This document shows positions 1 to 10,965 of a DNA stretch of 64,000 nucleotides, piece after piece (within the stretch, counting starts at the first letter, position 1; every line of letters begins with the position of its first letter). A program made the position numbers and the translations under genes. The notes under the pieces are model-generated. The model did no database searches. It had not been told where the DNA came from and saw only the letters and a list, made by a program, of their open reading frames with translations. This DNA is from Blastocladiella emersonii ATCC 22665 (taxonomy: Eukaryota > Blastocladiomycota > Blastocladiomycetes > Blastocladiales > Blastocladiaceae): the NCBI GenBank assembly GCA_025594325.1, contig JANHCV010000011.1, positions 682,001 to 746,000 on the forward strand, given 5' to 3'.

Positions 1-2149
1 CTCAGTAATCATCGCTCACCTTCATACACTCGTTTTTCGTCACCATCAGTACTCGCATCAGCGAATGAAGCGAGGTACGCTCAGACACGGTCCCTGCGCT
101 GAGTCTCGCTTCTATTCTCCATCTCCTCACCAGGAAGAACTCGTGCGCTCCTATTTGGGCCTTTAAACTACGTCGAGTACTCGGCAGACAAGGTGTTGAT
201 GGTGTACGTGGTCGGTTCGTGGTCAGTGCTCACATGAACAACGCGGTCAGCAGTTTCACTCAACATCTCAGCACTTGCAACGTCGCGCGGGGAGCACAAG
301 GTCTTTCACTTGTGACGCGGAATCGTCAACTATATATGTCCTTTGCGCATGTGGAGCGCACTGTCATCGCCAGAGACGCTGACTCTCTTGAGCTTGGGAG
401 ACGCATCAGGTGTGCCATCAATCAGGTGATGGGGGCCATGGCGCACGCTCCGATTTGAGAGTAAACGTAGCGGACGCCGTGACAGCGGCATTGGACATAG
501 CTTTTGTGCGCGAATGGGTGGTGCGCGGCCTAAAAGACGTTGGGGGGGGGGGGCAAGCGAAGCGCATCAGAGTGCAAGCTTCTGCACGGCAGTCCTGACA
601 GGGACTGCTCTGAGACACAGTAAAAGTTGCGGAACCCGCTGGTGCGGCGAGTATATTTTTCCGGCGCGAGGGGAAGCAAGTATTGCGGGGAGAAGCGAGC
701 GACAGAACGGTTCTGAGCGTTGTTTGGGACCTCCAGAGGTCCCAAACCGTTCAGGAGAAAATGAGCATAACCGGTCAGCCACGCGAGAATTGACCAAACA
801 CTCACTCAGCCTCAGAACGAGTTCTGACGTCAGCCCCGTTCCGCCAGAATGAGAAAATGCGTGGCTGAATTGTCAGAACGCCGTGGACCAAACGGGCCCT
901 AATGACCGACCCAATCTTTCATGTTTCCTTTTGCACCACTCATAGCCGAACTTCAATAGGCAAAGTTTTAGGGAGTTTGAGTGCGCTGGCAATGAGAACG
1001 TCTCATGGAGGGTCTCACAGCTCAATGCGCCTCCCTTCTGCATGCGTGCGGGCCAATGTGCAGGCGCTGCAGCACGTTGGGCTATTTCGCGCGCTTCCTC
1101 CCTCAGGCAACCTCAACGACTTGAACCAAAACTTTGTAACTGCTGCAATAATTTCGAGATGTATACGTGAGGCCTGATCTTCATCTCAGCGCTGTGCCCT
1201 GGCCCAAAAGCTGGAATGAACTTGCAAGTACCCGTCTATCACGTTTGCATGCCTTCTGTTGCTTCAGCAAGCACATTATACATGAGCCAGAGAAATTTGA
1301 ATGAGGTTCCTTCGCTTAGAGAGCCGGTTTGCAAGACGTGCGTGGACTCATACACCAACTGGGATGAGGCGCCTGGTTCACCTTCTGCAGGGCCTTTGCC
1401 TGTGCGCCAACCACCAAGACGCAGGCCCTTTTCATGAACCTTAGCCCACACGCCAAGTACGTGATTGAAATGGCACCGCGTGTCTCGCACCACAACGCGT
1501 CTGCCTCGCCAACCCAGCGGCGACTCCTGGTCGCGAAAATTTAATCAAGGGTGAACAACGATGAGATCTATGAACTAACTGGTGCAAACATCTGAAGACG
1601 CGCGCCGCCGCAGCCACCGGTTGCGCTTGCCTCTAAGAGTAGTGCAAGCAGACACCTGTGTGAGCTGAGCTGCCCGCCAGCGAGCGTGCAAGCAGGGTCA
1701 GATCCATACAAGCGGGACAGTTACCGCAGACGGATTGCACCACGGCGCAGTCCTTGAGCGCCGGACGCGGCTTCAGGCGTGGGAGTTTTTGTGAGTGGGT
1801 CACCAGAACTCGCTGTTGCGTTCCTGGCGGAAACTCCTTGAGCTTCCGTTCCAAGCTGTGGGGAGCACTCGCTGCCGCTGCTTCCACTTGCCACAGTGCC
1901 AAGCTCACCTTCACATAACTAGCAACTCCGTGGCCGGCCAAAGGCAAGAGCGGGACATCTGCCTTGCACACATGGAGTGACCAACGCGCAGGCCCAAGAT
2001 GAGCCACGTGGCTTGAACGCACGGGCGGGGGAAAAGGCGGAGTTTTTTTCCTGGCTGGCCGCTCACCGCAATGCACTGCGATACTCGTTGTATGATCAAT
2101 TAATCAGGCCCGAGCTCCGTCAAGTAAGAGATGATACTCTTGCTTTATC
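1..2149. other. Gene-poor decayed region
   Basis: I see no reading frame here with recognisable protein motifs or a plausible intron-exon structure; the open stretches are short and overlap on both strands. The stretch contains a run of 12 G (542-553) and a perfect short hairpin at 722-747. A sequence resembling a transposon end occurs near 876-901 (CCAAACGGGCCCTAA). Base composition is clearly less GC-rich than the gene block that starts near 10.9 kb. Confidence 0.6.
722..747. repeat. Perfect 12-bp inverted repeat with 2-nt loop
   Basis: GTTTGGGACCTC is followed after CA by its exact reverse complement GAGGTCCCAAAC. The arm resembles the GGGTCCGTTTGG-type end of the MITE at 5367-5519, so it may be a tip-to-tip junction of decayed transposon ends. 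Confidence 0.7.
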
Positions 2150-3090
2150 CAAGGGTGCGGGTCTGGGCAACATACTTGCTCAAGTGGGCCATGCTCTGCT
2201 TTATCATTGCGGCCCGTAAGCTCTAGGACAACTTGGAGTGGGTTTGCAGCCACACTGAGAGCTTAGACAACAAGGAGGCCAACGCGCTTGCCAACAAGGG
2301 CGCCATTGCGCATGTACCGCTGGGAGTTGCAGCCGCTGTCTGTGTGGAGCTGGACACGCGCTTCAAGGTGCGCTGGCGCGGCTGCGATCTCGAATTGGAC
2401 CCGCAACGCGCTCTCCGCCGCCTACACGGTGCGCAACACAACTCGCTGCTCGCCCTGACTGCAACTGCTCGTATTGTGCCTGCACCTGGCAACATTTCAG
2501 CCCTCGCCACCGCACCTTGAGGCGGCCCACGCCGCACCCGCCAAGAAGACTTTCGCGCTGAAAACTCGCTTCTGGGCTTCCAGGGCTGGGGGATCCTCAA
2601 CCCAAACCACACCAAGTGCACGGCGGCCGCCATTGCGGACGCACCACTTGTCGCGTGGTTTAAGCATGAGTAAGGCCACCTGCGCGAGCTCATTGACCCA
2701 CGTCTCACGCTCCCCGCTGCCACAGCCATCGCCTTGAGCGCCGTTTGGGAGCACGTGTGGGCTTTTGCGCTGAACAGCGTCAAAGGCCTGCGCTGATCCA
2801 AGATGCTACTCCGCTGCCACCAGGCGCAAGAGACAATCTGCCCCGCCCTCCCTTTCTGTAGACGCAACGCAGAGCATCAGGCTACGCGACGGACTACCTC
2901 GCGTCGACTTTTCAACCAGATGACAAGCACTGTTGCAGGAACGACGCGCAGACCCGCTCAACGTGAGCCTGGCCGCCGTTTGAACGTGAGTGCTCTTCCA
3001 CGGCGCGAGCGCCTTACGTTGCGCGGACTTAGGCCCTCAATTGGAAAACAGATGTGAAGCGTTTAGGTGCCTCAAGTACACTAACTTTTT
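2150..3090 (+). mobile_element. Degenerate LINE-like retrotransposon 3' end, copy 1
   Basis: This is a decayed 3' part of a non-LTR retrotransposon. An RNase H-type segment can be read at about 2230-2320, with the residues NKEANALANKG matching the EADxLAxxG signature, but the His of the upstream WVxGH motif is lost. The downstream sequence aligns by eye with copy 2 at 60.7-62.2 kb, including residues DPRLTLPAATAIA near 2695-2735. The 3' tail (3031-3085) matches the tail of copy 2: CCCTCAATTGGAAAAC, then GAAGCGTTTAGGTG, then a T-rich end. Frames are broken, so it is not functional. Copy 1 carries TG or CA where copy 2 has CG. Confidence 0.75.
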
Positions 3091-3404
3091 TTTGCTCCAA
3101 TCCCACGCGGAACACGCGGTGCGAGACACGCGGTGAAAGACGCGTCAAGGTCAAGTGGCGGGCGCGGAGGGTTCGGCACTGGGTTCAGCCGCGATTTTCA
3201 GGGCCACGTTGGACTCATCGCCTCCCCCTAAGCTGATGGGAGTGCCAGGTCCGTGAGCCACGCGACGGAATGTCAATTTTCAGACTGTCAAGCCCGCTTG
3301 GCGACTCGAAACTTGCCTGAACTCACTGTAATTGAGGAGTGACGCGGAGTCATTCAACAATATATTAGCCCGCAGCGCAGTCGTAGCATGAAGTTCTTCA
3401 GGCT

Positions 3405-3476
3405 GGGGGTGTAGCTCAGTGGTAGAGCGCTCGCTTCGCATGCGAGAGGCCCCGAGTTCGATCCTCGGCTCCTCCA
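3405..3476 (+). tRNA. tRNA-Ala (anticodon CGC), copy 1
   Basis: A complete 72-nt intronless cloverleaf. The D arm is GCTC/GAGC, the anticodon arm is CTCGC-TTCGCAT-GCGAG with anticodon CGC reading GCG, and the T arm is CCGAG-TTCGATC-CTCGG. The acceptor stem has the G3:U70 wobble pair that specifies alanine. Discriminator is A. Acceptor position 6:67 is a U:U mismatch. A T5 run directly after the gene (3478-3482) is a standard Pol III terminator. The flanking DNA is shared with copy 2 at 5613. Confidence 0.95.
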
Positions 3477-3482
3477 CTTTTT

Positions 3483-5366
3483 CCATTTCCTCGTTCTCTC
3501 CTCCTTTTCGTTCTCGCGCTCGCCACTCCCAAAACCAAGGACCACACAAGACTGAGCACAGCTAATAGTTATCAATAGAGGTGGTAGGGAAGTCACATGC
3601 TTGGTTTTGTATCACCTCTGTGTTTGCGCAATGGTTGGGTGGGGCAATAAAAACGTTTGGGGAAGCCGCGTCTCACAGGGCGCACACGAGATTTTTGGGT
3701 TGCAGCCCCAGGCCCACACGCGCTCCTGATGTGGCAGCTGATGAAGCGCTCGTGCTAGCTAGACCTTGCACTGCACACCTCCCACCTTACTCCACTGCGC
3801 CTGCATGACCCTCCTCCCTGCGCTTCCCCCTCTCTGACCACCAACCCTAACCTCACGGAAATAAATGAGGCTCTGGACAGAGCAGCCTCACTGGACCTGC
3901 GCCTGCTTCCTTGCCAGTACCTTCACCACTCACTCTGTTTGGGTGTTGTAAGGTGCCGAGGGGGAGGGTCTTGTGCCACGAGGAATGACTAGCCGGATAA
4001 TGAAGGATTGTATCACGAATGACAAGAGAGAGGGAGAGCGAGGGCAACGCTCGGCTTATGAGGGACTGCGCCACCAGCCCGCGCCACCAGCCCGAGCCGT
4101 CGGATCACTGAACCGTGACAGGTGTGAACTGTGCGGGGCTTTGCCCAAGTGCCCTTTTGCTGCAATCACCTGGCGCTACTGACGCGTTGTGGGCGCGCAA
4201 TGCAAAGAACTGCATGATTTTTGAAGTGAGAGGCACGGAACTCGCTTCAGGGCTAATGCTGAGTAAGATCGTGCTTCGGACTCGTTTTACGCAGAGGGAC
4301 TCAAGTGATCGAGTTGCAAAGCGTCAGTACCACGCGTTGGAGGCGTCACCTCGCGCCTATTTCTCGCTATTGCGCGTCTTTTCCTGCTCTTGAGCTGGAT
4401 CAAGTCAACTATGGACGTGGCGGCGCAAACTGAAGGTTGCCAAACGGATCGCGATTCCATCTTCTTTAGTAACTCTTTGTGCAACAAGGTGCGCTCACGC
4501 ACGCACAAACGCGGCCAGCCACGCTTCAGCGGTGGTGCCGTTGATGGAGCGCTAGCGCGCCTTGATTGTGCGCGCCAAGTACCCTTGCACCACACAATCA
4601 ACTAAGAGCAACTGAGCAGGATCGCTGCCACGCTAGTTGTGGCTGAACAGCTTCATGAGAGCATCACGCTTGCCAACTGAGACGGCGCAAGATCTGGGCG
4701 CAACATACAGTACACAGCCATTGCCATGATTGCGTACAGACGTCAAACTTCGCCCTTGAGCGCTTCGCAGGCCAACGCGCGGGCCTTGCCAACCACGCTG
4801 TACAAGCAGCAGCCATGTAGCTGGCTAGAGACCACACGCTGAGACAATGGGGGACCCGCTATTGTGGGTACTGTACAGCAACCAGAGAAACAGGGAAGTG
4901 GAGGCAACTGACTGTGACCAAGCCGAGTGTTGTTATGCCTAACACAGCTTGTCAAACTCTCCTCTGGAAGGTGATCCAAAGCTGGCGCATAGCCAAAGTG
5001 ACGCACCATACTGGTGTTTGCAGCCAAACTACAACCCCAGCAGAAGCCTTACACTGTGCTGTGCAACCTTTCTACTCACCAGAAACCAGGTGAGAGGGAA
5101 CAATCTTCTTGTGCAACGTAGGCATGCTAGCCGTCAGAAAATGCTGCAACACAAGCTGCTCCCAAGCGATTAGATCACAAGGCGCAACAGATGGTTCTTA
5201 GCCACTGACGCAGCTATTTGTCCCAAACTGATTAAGTTCCAGCTGAGCCTTGCTGCTGAGGTTTGAAGCTACATTCCATAAACAAACAACAGTTACATGC
5301 CAGACGCATGACTGGTCCAAGACGCGTCTTGCACTCAGACCTGCCAGCGGACTGCTCTCTTAAACC
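3483..5366. other. No gene seen
   Basis: I see nothing that can be supported as a gene between the first tRNA and the MITE. Reading frames are short, overlap on both strands and show no domain motif or conserved splice pattern. Confidence 0.5.
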
Positions 5367-5519
5367 AAGGGTCCGTTTGGTTCGCGGCTGGATCAGCTGG
5401 ATCAACCAATTTTACACTGTCTGGTGTTCAGCCAGCTGAAACGTGGCACCTTCATCCCGTGTATTTTACTGAGGAGTGATCCAGCTGATCCAGCTAACCC
5501 CGGAACCAAACGGACCCTT
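5367..5519. mobile_element. MITE-like element with terminal inverted repeats
   Basis: A 153-bp non-coding element bounded by inverted ends. Both ends read AAGGGTCCGTTTGGTTC (17 bp identical), followed by imperfectly repeated (A)GCTGGATCAGCTGGATCA. The ends resemble those of cut-and-paste DNA transposons, but I see no clear target-site duplication, so the superfamily is undetermined. There is no coding capacity. Confidence 0.75.
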
Positions 5520-5612
5520 ATAGGCGCAGGGCACCCTCGCTCAGGAACATGAGCTTTTATCAAATAATTATATTGGTCTGCGGCGCCCGATGAGCATGAA
5601 GTTCTTCAGGTT

Positions 5613-5684
5613 GGGGGTGTAGCTCAGTGGTAGAGCGCTCGCTTCGCATGCGAGAGGCCCCGAGTTCGATCCTCGGCTCCTCCA
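5613..5684 (+). tRNA. tRNA-Ala (anticodon CGC), copy 2
   Basis: Sequence is identical to the copy at 3405-3476 over all 72 nt, including the G3:U70 pair and the 6:67 U:U mismatch. A T5 terminator follows at 5686-5690. About 20 bp upstream (ATGAAGTTCTTCAGG) and the downstream CTTTTTC are shared with copy 1, with weaker similarity further upstream, so the two genes arose by a local segmental duplication. Confidence 0.95.
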
Positions 5685-5690
5685 CTTTTT

Positions 5691-8079
5691 CTCGCCCTTG
5701 ATGTAGGTTTCCAGGAAGCAGCAACTCGTTTTTTATACCAAGGTCTCATTGAATTGGTTCAATACAATCCCCCCTGTCTATTCCAGACGGGTTATTATCG
5801 CTTGCAAGCAAAGTGCAACGCTGCTTGCTTGCGCGTGGCAAATCTTGCATTGTAGTCAATCTCTTGTGCCATTGCGGCATACTCGTATAGCTCAAGTCCT
5901 ACTGCCAGAATCAGTCTGCATGGATCGTTGACGAGCAGGTCAAAGTGCAACGCGACGGCGACATGATCCTTGGTGGCAAAGACGTGGCAGTATTGTTTTG
6001 TTCAAAAGAAACCGTGAATGCTGGTAATTTTTTCAATAGCGAGATCCGACATGAGCGCGATAGTAGGCTATTCGATGTCGTACGAGCTCAGCGTGACAGA
6101 AAAAAAAAAAAAACTAGGGACCCTTGGTTGATGGAGGCAGCGAGATTATCCTGTCACCTTGACTGGGGCCAGTTTGAAGATCCAGGGACGTTTGCCGAAG
6201 CAATTTCGATGAGTTTGAGCAGCGACCAATCGTTATCCAATATATATACCGCGTTATCGTTTGTTTTTTATTCGCAAGTTGCTTCACACGCTCAAGCAGG
6301 CCAATTGCGTCATACAGTTAGCCGTTCTTGGACTTCAATGCTCCTTTGAAATCAAGTCATGGTGTTTAATTTGCGCTTCAAGGTTACTTACTATGTGCAC
6401 GCTGGAAACGTAAGCACCGAGCTTTTGGCGAAACCCTGATCGTTCTTGAGAGCAAGAGCATAGGAATGTGCCCGTGCCATGATCACAGCTTGGGCATGAG
6501 GTTGCTGAAACCGTAGAACGACAGCATTGGGGGGCATATGCGGCGGTTAAACCTGAACTTGCTGGGTTACGAATACGACGTTGACACCTGTGTAATTTGG
6601 GCCTCGCCAGCGAGTGGGACTTCGCCCTTCTTGATAAATGCAATTATCTTTCCACGGATGAATATCATAAACAACCATGCCCATTGGCTTTCGGCACATG
6701 CCGGCAGACTTGCCAAGAGCGAGTGATGCCCAACCAGTGATCAAATCAGTGATCTGTTTCAAGACGCGCCACAGTGGCTGAGTGGCCCAACGCGATCAAA
6801 TACATTCGTTAACCAGTGCCGGTGCGGTCAAGTGGATCCCAGGGCGCGTTGTTGGGCCGCAGCTGGTCGTCCTGGAACCCAATGAGCTCATTTTTATCTG
6901 GAATCTGTGTTTGCAGCCTGCATCGCACGCTTGACCGTAAGTGAGATCCTGCCGTCCTTGAGCAGCGAGTTGAGCTGCGTTGTAGGCATTGAGCCACCCA
7001 AGCGCCGCAATGATCTTGTGACGCCGGGATGTGAGCAACGTTTAAAACTCTCAGTCTTGGCCACATGAGTGCCGGCGAGCTGTGCGTCAATAAGCTTGGA
7101 TAACACGGTTGGATTGACACGATCGCATCGCGCTAGCGGCCATGCTCTCTTGCTGTAAGATTGTGTATCGGCCTCAAATAGTGGGCGCTTGGGTTTTCAA
7201 AATTTACAAGCGTGCCTCAAGTCCCTTTAAGGCTGATGTAACACAATTGACCGTGCCCACTTTCACAACTCGTTTCCTGCACCCCACCTCTTCTTCGTGA
7301 TGCTGAAGAAGCGACGCACTTAAGATCGTTGATTATGTCCAGCGTCAAGTCAGTACTTTGGGAGGAACATGGCGCTGGCGGTTTCGAACCCACAGGATTC
7401 CCAAGATAGCTGTATGATACGGAAAAGTGAGTTTTATTCAGGAGAATGATGGAGGCCAAGATGAGGATGAAACGAGGGGGAGAGGCAGAGCAAGGAGGCC
7501 GCACACCCCTGTATGGTCCGGAAACGTGAGCTAATGGGAAGCCCACGTCCGTGGCGGAGGTGCGACCATGTTTTGAGGGCAACGGGGAACGGGCTGCGAG
7601 ACACCGGCTGCTGTTAGGCGCAAACAGCCGTGTTCGTGGTGGTGGGAAATATGGCGCAATTGGTGCTACGCGCGCGCGCGTGACCTGAGCATCACATGCG
7701 TCGCGTGAAATTGCTCAAAAACCTCACCTGCATGAACATCCCCCCCCCGGGCGGTTTCTAGCCATATTCACCTCAGCCCATGTACGCGTTGGTCATATCA
7801 CGTGCCCACTTGCCCCAAACTCCTCAGCAATAGGCTGCTGAGTTTCTCCCACCCGGTATTTGGCCTAAAGCTGGGGAGTTTGGGCATCAGTAACGTGCTG
7901 CTTTTCACGTGATGCTTCATTTCTAGCTCTGTCCTCTGTTACCAACGTCCCACTTTCCAGCTCCGACCCTCCAACTCTCTAGCTCCGGCCACTCCCCGCG
8001 TCATCATTTCCAGTATCTAATAAAAATCTCTCATCAAAAACACTTGTGTTTTATTTGTGCTCGTCTTCCGTGTGTGTGA
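5691..8079. other. No gene seen
   Basis: Decayed sequence. Minus-strand frames at 6547-7106 could be remnants of a transposon protein, but I recognise no domain. On the minus strand near 7,395 there is a tRNA B-box-like GGTTCGAAACC without a cloverleaf. A poly-A run lies near 6100 and a short TATATATA tract near 6240. Confidence 0.5.
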
Positions 8080-8287
8080 TGTTAGTCTGCGCGTGCCAAC
8101 TCGAGGAGGCCAGGAGACAGCTAGTCAGGGATGTGTATTCCCTGCCTTCGGGCCCGAACCCAAGACGGGGCGGGGGGAGAATGGATAACGAAAGCGGAAG
8201 CGCCGCCGCGGGATGCAGTTGCGGGCGAATCACGCGAGATCAGGTGGGTGATCACCCCGATCACCACCGCATGAGCGACGCGTAACA
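8080..8287 (+). mobile_element. Solo LTR related to the 33.4-39.0 kb element
   Basis: A 208-bp sequence starting TGTTAG and ending GTAACA. It aligns by eye along its length with the 216-bp LTRs at 33413 and 38775: shared blocks include TAGTCAGGGATG, CGAACCCAAGACGGGG, GAGAATGGATAACAAAG/GAAAG and ACGCGAGATCAG. It is flanked by a perfect 5-bp target-site duplication, TGTGA at 8075-8079 and at 8288-8292. A solo LTR with intact TSD is the usual product of LTR-LTR recombination. Confidence 0.85.
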
Positions 8288-8292
8288 TGTGA

Positions 8293-10965
8293 TGCGAGCT
8301 GTCGCGCAAGTCGTCTCCCACACTGAGTGAGTGCGCCACCTGCTGCGCCGCAACTGTGCCACCACGAACCGACTTGGACTTAAACTCTCTGGCTACGGCA
8401 CTATGGCTTCTACGTCGACTCTGATATTTGCCTTTCAACCCCCCCCCTTTCCCAGCTTGAGCTCTGGCTTGAGCTACCCCTTAAATTTCCACACGACACG
8501 TTTGTTTCGTCAGACCGCCTGTCCAGCGCTCACGCTAAACCGCATTGAGTAGCTAGCTGTACATTGCCTGGATCCGTCCCGTCATCGGTACGCGGCGCTT
8601 CGCCGACCGCGTACAAATGGTTTCAGTCGCGTGATCAGTATCAGCTCTGCTTCTGACCCAGGCGGTCCGGCCCGCTTCAACTGACGATCCCGCTTCCATG
8701 GCTGGTCGCTGGCCAATCAGCTCTTGCTCCCACACCAGGAGATATACCTTACTCTTTCTTACCAGGATATCTAAAGTGTGCGGATCATCTCCGCTTCTTC
8801 CGGCCCTGTTCTGTTGCCATTCCTCTCCATCCTCAGTTATCGTTATAAACTCTCGCTTACTAGGGCATTCAGTGTAATTTTCCAGTCAGTGAGCGGTCCG
8901 CCAACCTTTGCGGTCCCCCACGTCTAGCCCGACATCATTCACGTCCCCAACTTCGGCTACAACCGTTACAAGCGCATGAATTAGCCGTTCCTCGAATGCA
9001 ACTGCATCGCGTTCTCGCAAGACGCCAATGCATCGCCGCTAGCGCTACCTTGACCGTCAATGTGAACGACGGTTGCAGTATGACCTTGACCGCCGATATG
9101 AATTAGAAACTCACATTTTGGCGATGCAAAATCATCGCGGCGATCGAATAGCTCAAGACTGGCAACTCCTATCTACGCCGGCCTCCTCATCAACTACAAA
9201 CGGCTCAACGCGCTGTCCAAGAACGGCATGAATCTGCTCATGGTCGTACGTCCAACGCAGGTTCCAAAGGCCGATGTCGTCGAGTTGAGTCGAGTTGAGT
9301 TGAGTGAGCGCTGTGACCTTCACGACACCAACGTGCGGACTGAGAACGCGCCTGGACAATCTGCCGACCGCACAGACGAACGCGTAGCGCCACTCAGCCA
9401 CTGTGGCGCACCATGAAACAGGGCGAGTTCCGATCAATGATTCGATCACTGGAGCTCTGTTTCTAGCTCTTGGCGAGTCGAACGGCGTGTTTCGCAAACT
9501 CAGTGACATGAGCAAGTTGATCGGTCGGTCGTCAGAGAAAATTGTGGCTATCCAGCGGGGCGAGGTCTCACTGGACAATGAGTCCAACATCCTCCACATT
9601 CCGACCTCGCCTTCGCCAGTCAGCGAGTAGTACATGGAGGGGTTCACCGCCATGTTCCTTCCCACGCTGTTCCCTCTTCCTCATACGCAGGCCGGGATTA
9701 TAGCGCAGGCACATATGCATGCTCCTGTTCAACTTGGATCGTCGCTTCGCCGAACACCCGATCCTTGTGTTTCTCATGCACAACATGTTGTCGGAGCATA
9801 AAATGGGGGGAGGGGGGAGGGGGGTGGGGAATCTAGACACGGTGCCAAGTGTTACAATCGCAGTAAGACCAACTGTTGGACAAGGTCAAAAGCCCGTTGA
9901 TTGACCAACTTCGATTTCAACCGCGTGAATCAACTCGCACAGAACAGTGACGCGCCACAACTACGAGTAATGATTTGGGCTCTTTTCAACCTTGCCAAGC
10001 GGTTCCTCGGCCACCATGCCCGGCTCACTGGGCTGTATCCTATCAAGACGTCAAACGACTACAATAGAGCAGCTGAACACTCGGGATTTGCTTTATCTTT
10101 GAGGTCCAAGGTGCTCGGTCAAGGGATTTATGCAAGCGTTGAAGGGGTGAGTGTCTCCTCATACCGAGATCAGGCTTGCATTGAGCACACCTTGCGTGTT
10201 GTCACATACCTGGTCGCCTTAAACAAAAGCGCACCGCGAAATGTTGTTCTTGGGAGCAGTTACTTGCGGCAGAGTTCCTGCCAAAAGATACTTCGCGTCG
10301 TCGCAGCAGTTTGCTGACTTTGCTCGAACTCTATACCAAGTCTCTGTTTGAGGCACAAACACATTGGCAGCATTCTCATCCTAGAACCCATATTCCTTTG
10401 CCATCCATGGTAAGATTCAATCAGTCTTAGTCGGCAGAATAGCACGGTTTCATGCCGTGAGGCTAGTCTACCTGTTTTGTCCTCTCTCCCGAGTTCCAAC
10501 TGTCCCATTGGCAACGCTTGCGCCGTGTTCCGATCTGTCAATGATTGTAGCATCCGCCCCGCCACTAGTTATGCGGACCAACGAGAGCTCGCTCACTTCA
10601 CGTCGCTCGCGAGTAACAGTCCCGGCGCTCAGTTGAGACCCAGCTGGATCGATCAGCAATAAGCACGGTGAGTTTCGCACCCGTCAAGGTTCCGTCTGAG
10701 CCCGCGTCACGTAATTTGTAGTCGCCGATTGTCGCAACATCACGCAGCAACGCGACCCGCTGTCTGCGTCGCAGTTCCTACTTGCTCACGGCGCCTCTTA
10801 CCCCATCGCGCGGTTCCCGCATTCAAGTGATCAGGCGCGACTCGGAACCCAGGATCCGACATCGACAGTTGGATCAACTCTGAGGAACTGAGAACGAGAC
10901 GAGGAGGAACCGTAAAACCAGTATTCATAGCTCAATCAAACCCGCAACCTTTCGCTCGCACAATC
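8293..10965. other. No confident gene; decayed sequence
   Basis: I see no supported gene. A 138-codon open frame at 9901-10317 (+) and a 170-codon frame at 9153-9665 (-) have no recognisable motif. A short stretch near 9177-9220 (+) reads LINYKRLNAL, loosely like the IDYRxLN block of Ty3-type reverse transcriptases; this is too short to call. A G-rich tract lies at 9805-9829. Confidence 0.45.
9805..9829 (+). other. G-quadruplex-forming tract
   Basis: Four runs of G (6, 6, 6 and 4) are separated by single A, A and T bases. This fits the G3+N1-7 quadruplex pattern with the shortest possible loops. No gene is adjacent. Confidence 0.8.

Noticed and set aside
7369-7445. tRNA gene on the minus strand
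   Set aside because: There is a B-box-like GGTTCGAAACC, but no D arm, anticodon arm or acceptor pairing can be drawn.
9177-9220. Ty3 reverse-transcriptase fragment (LINYKRLNAL)
   Set aside because: Only about ten residues resemble the IDYRxLN block and the following sequence does not continue the match.
9901-10317. 138-codon plus-strand hypothetical gene
   Set aside because: No motif, no codon bias like the nearby genes, and it lies in decayed DNA; not enough to call a gene.
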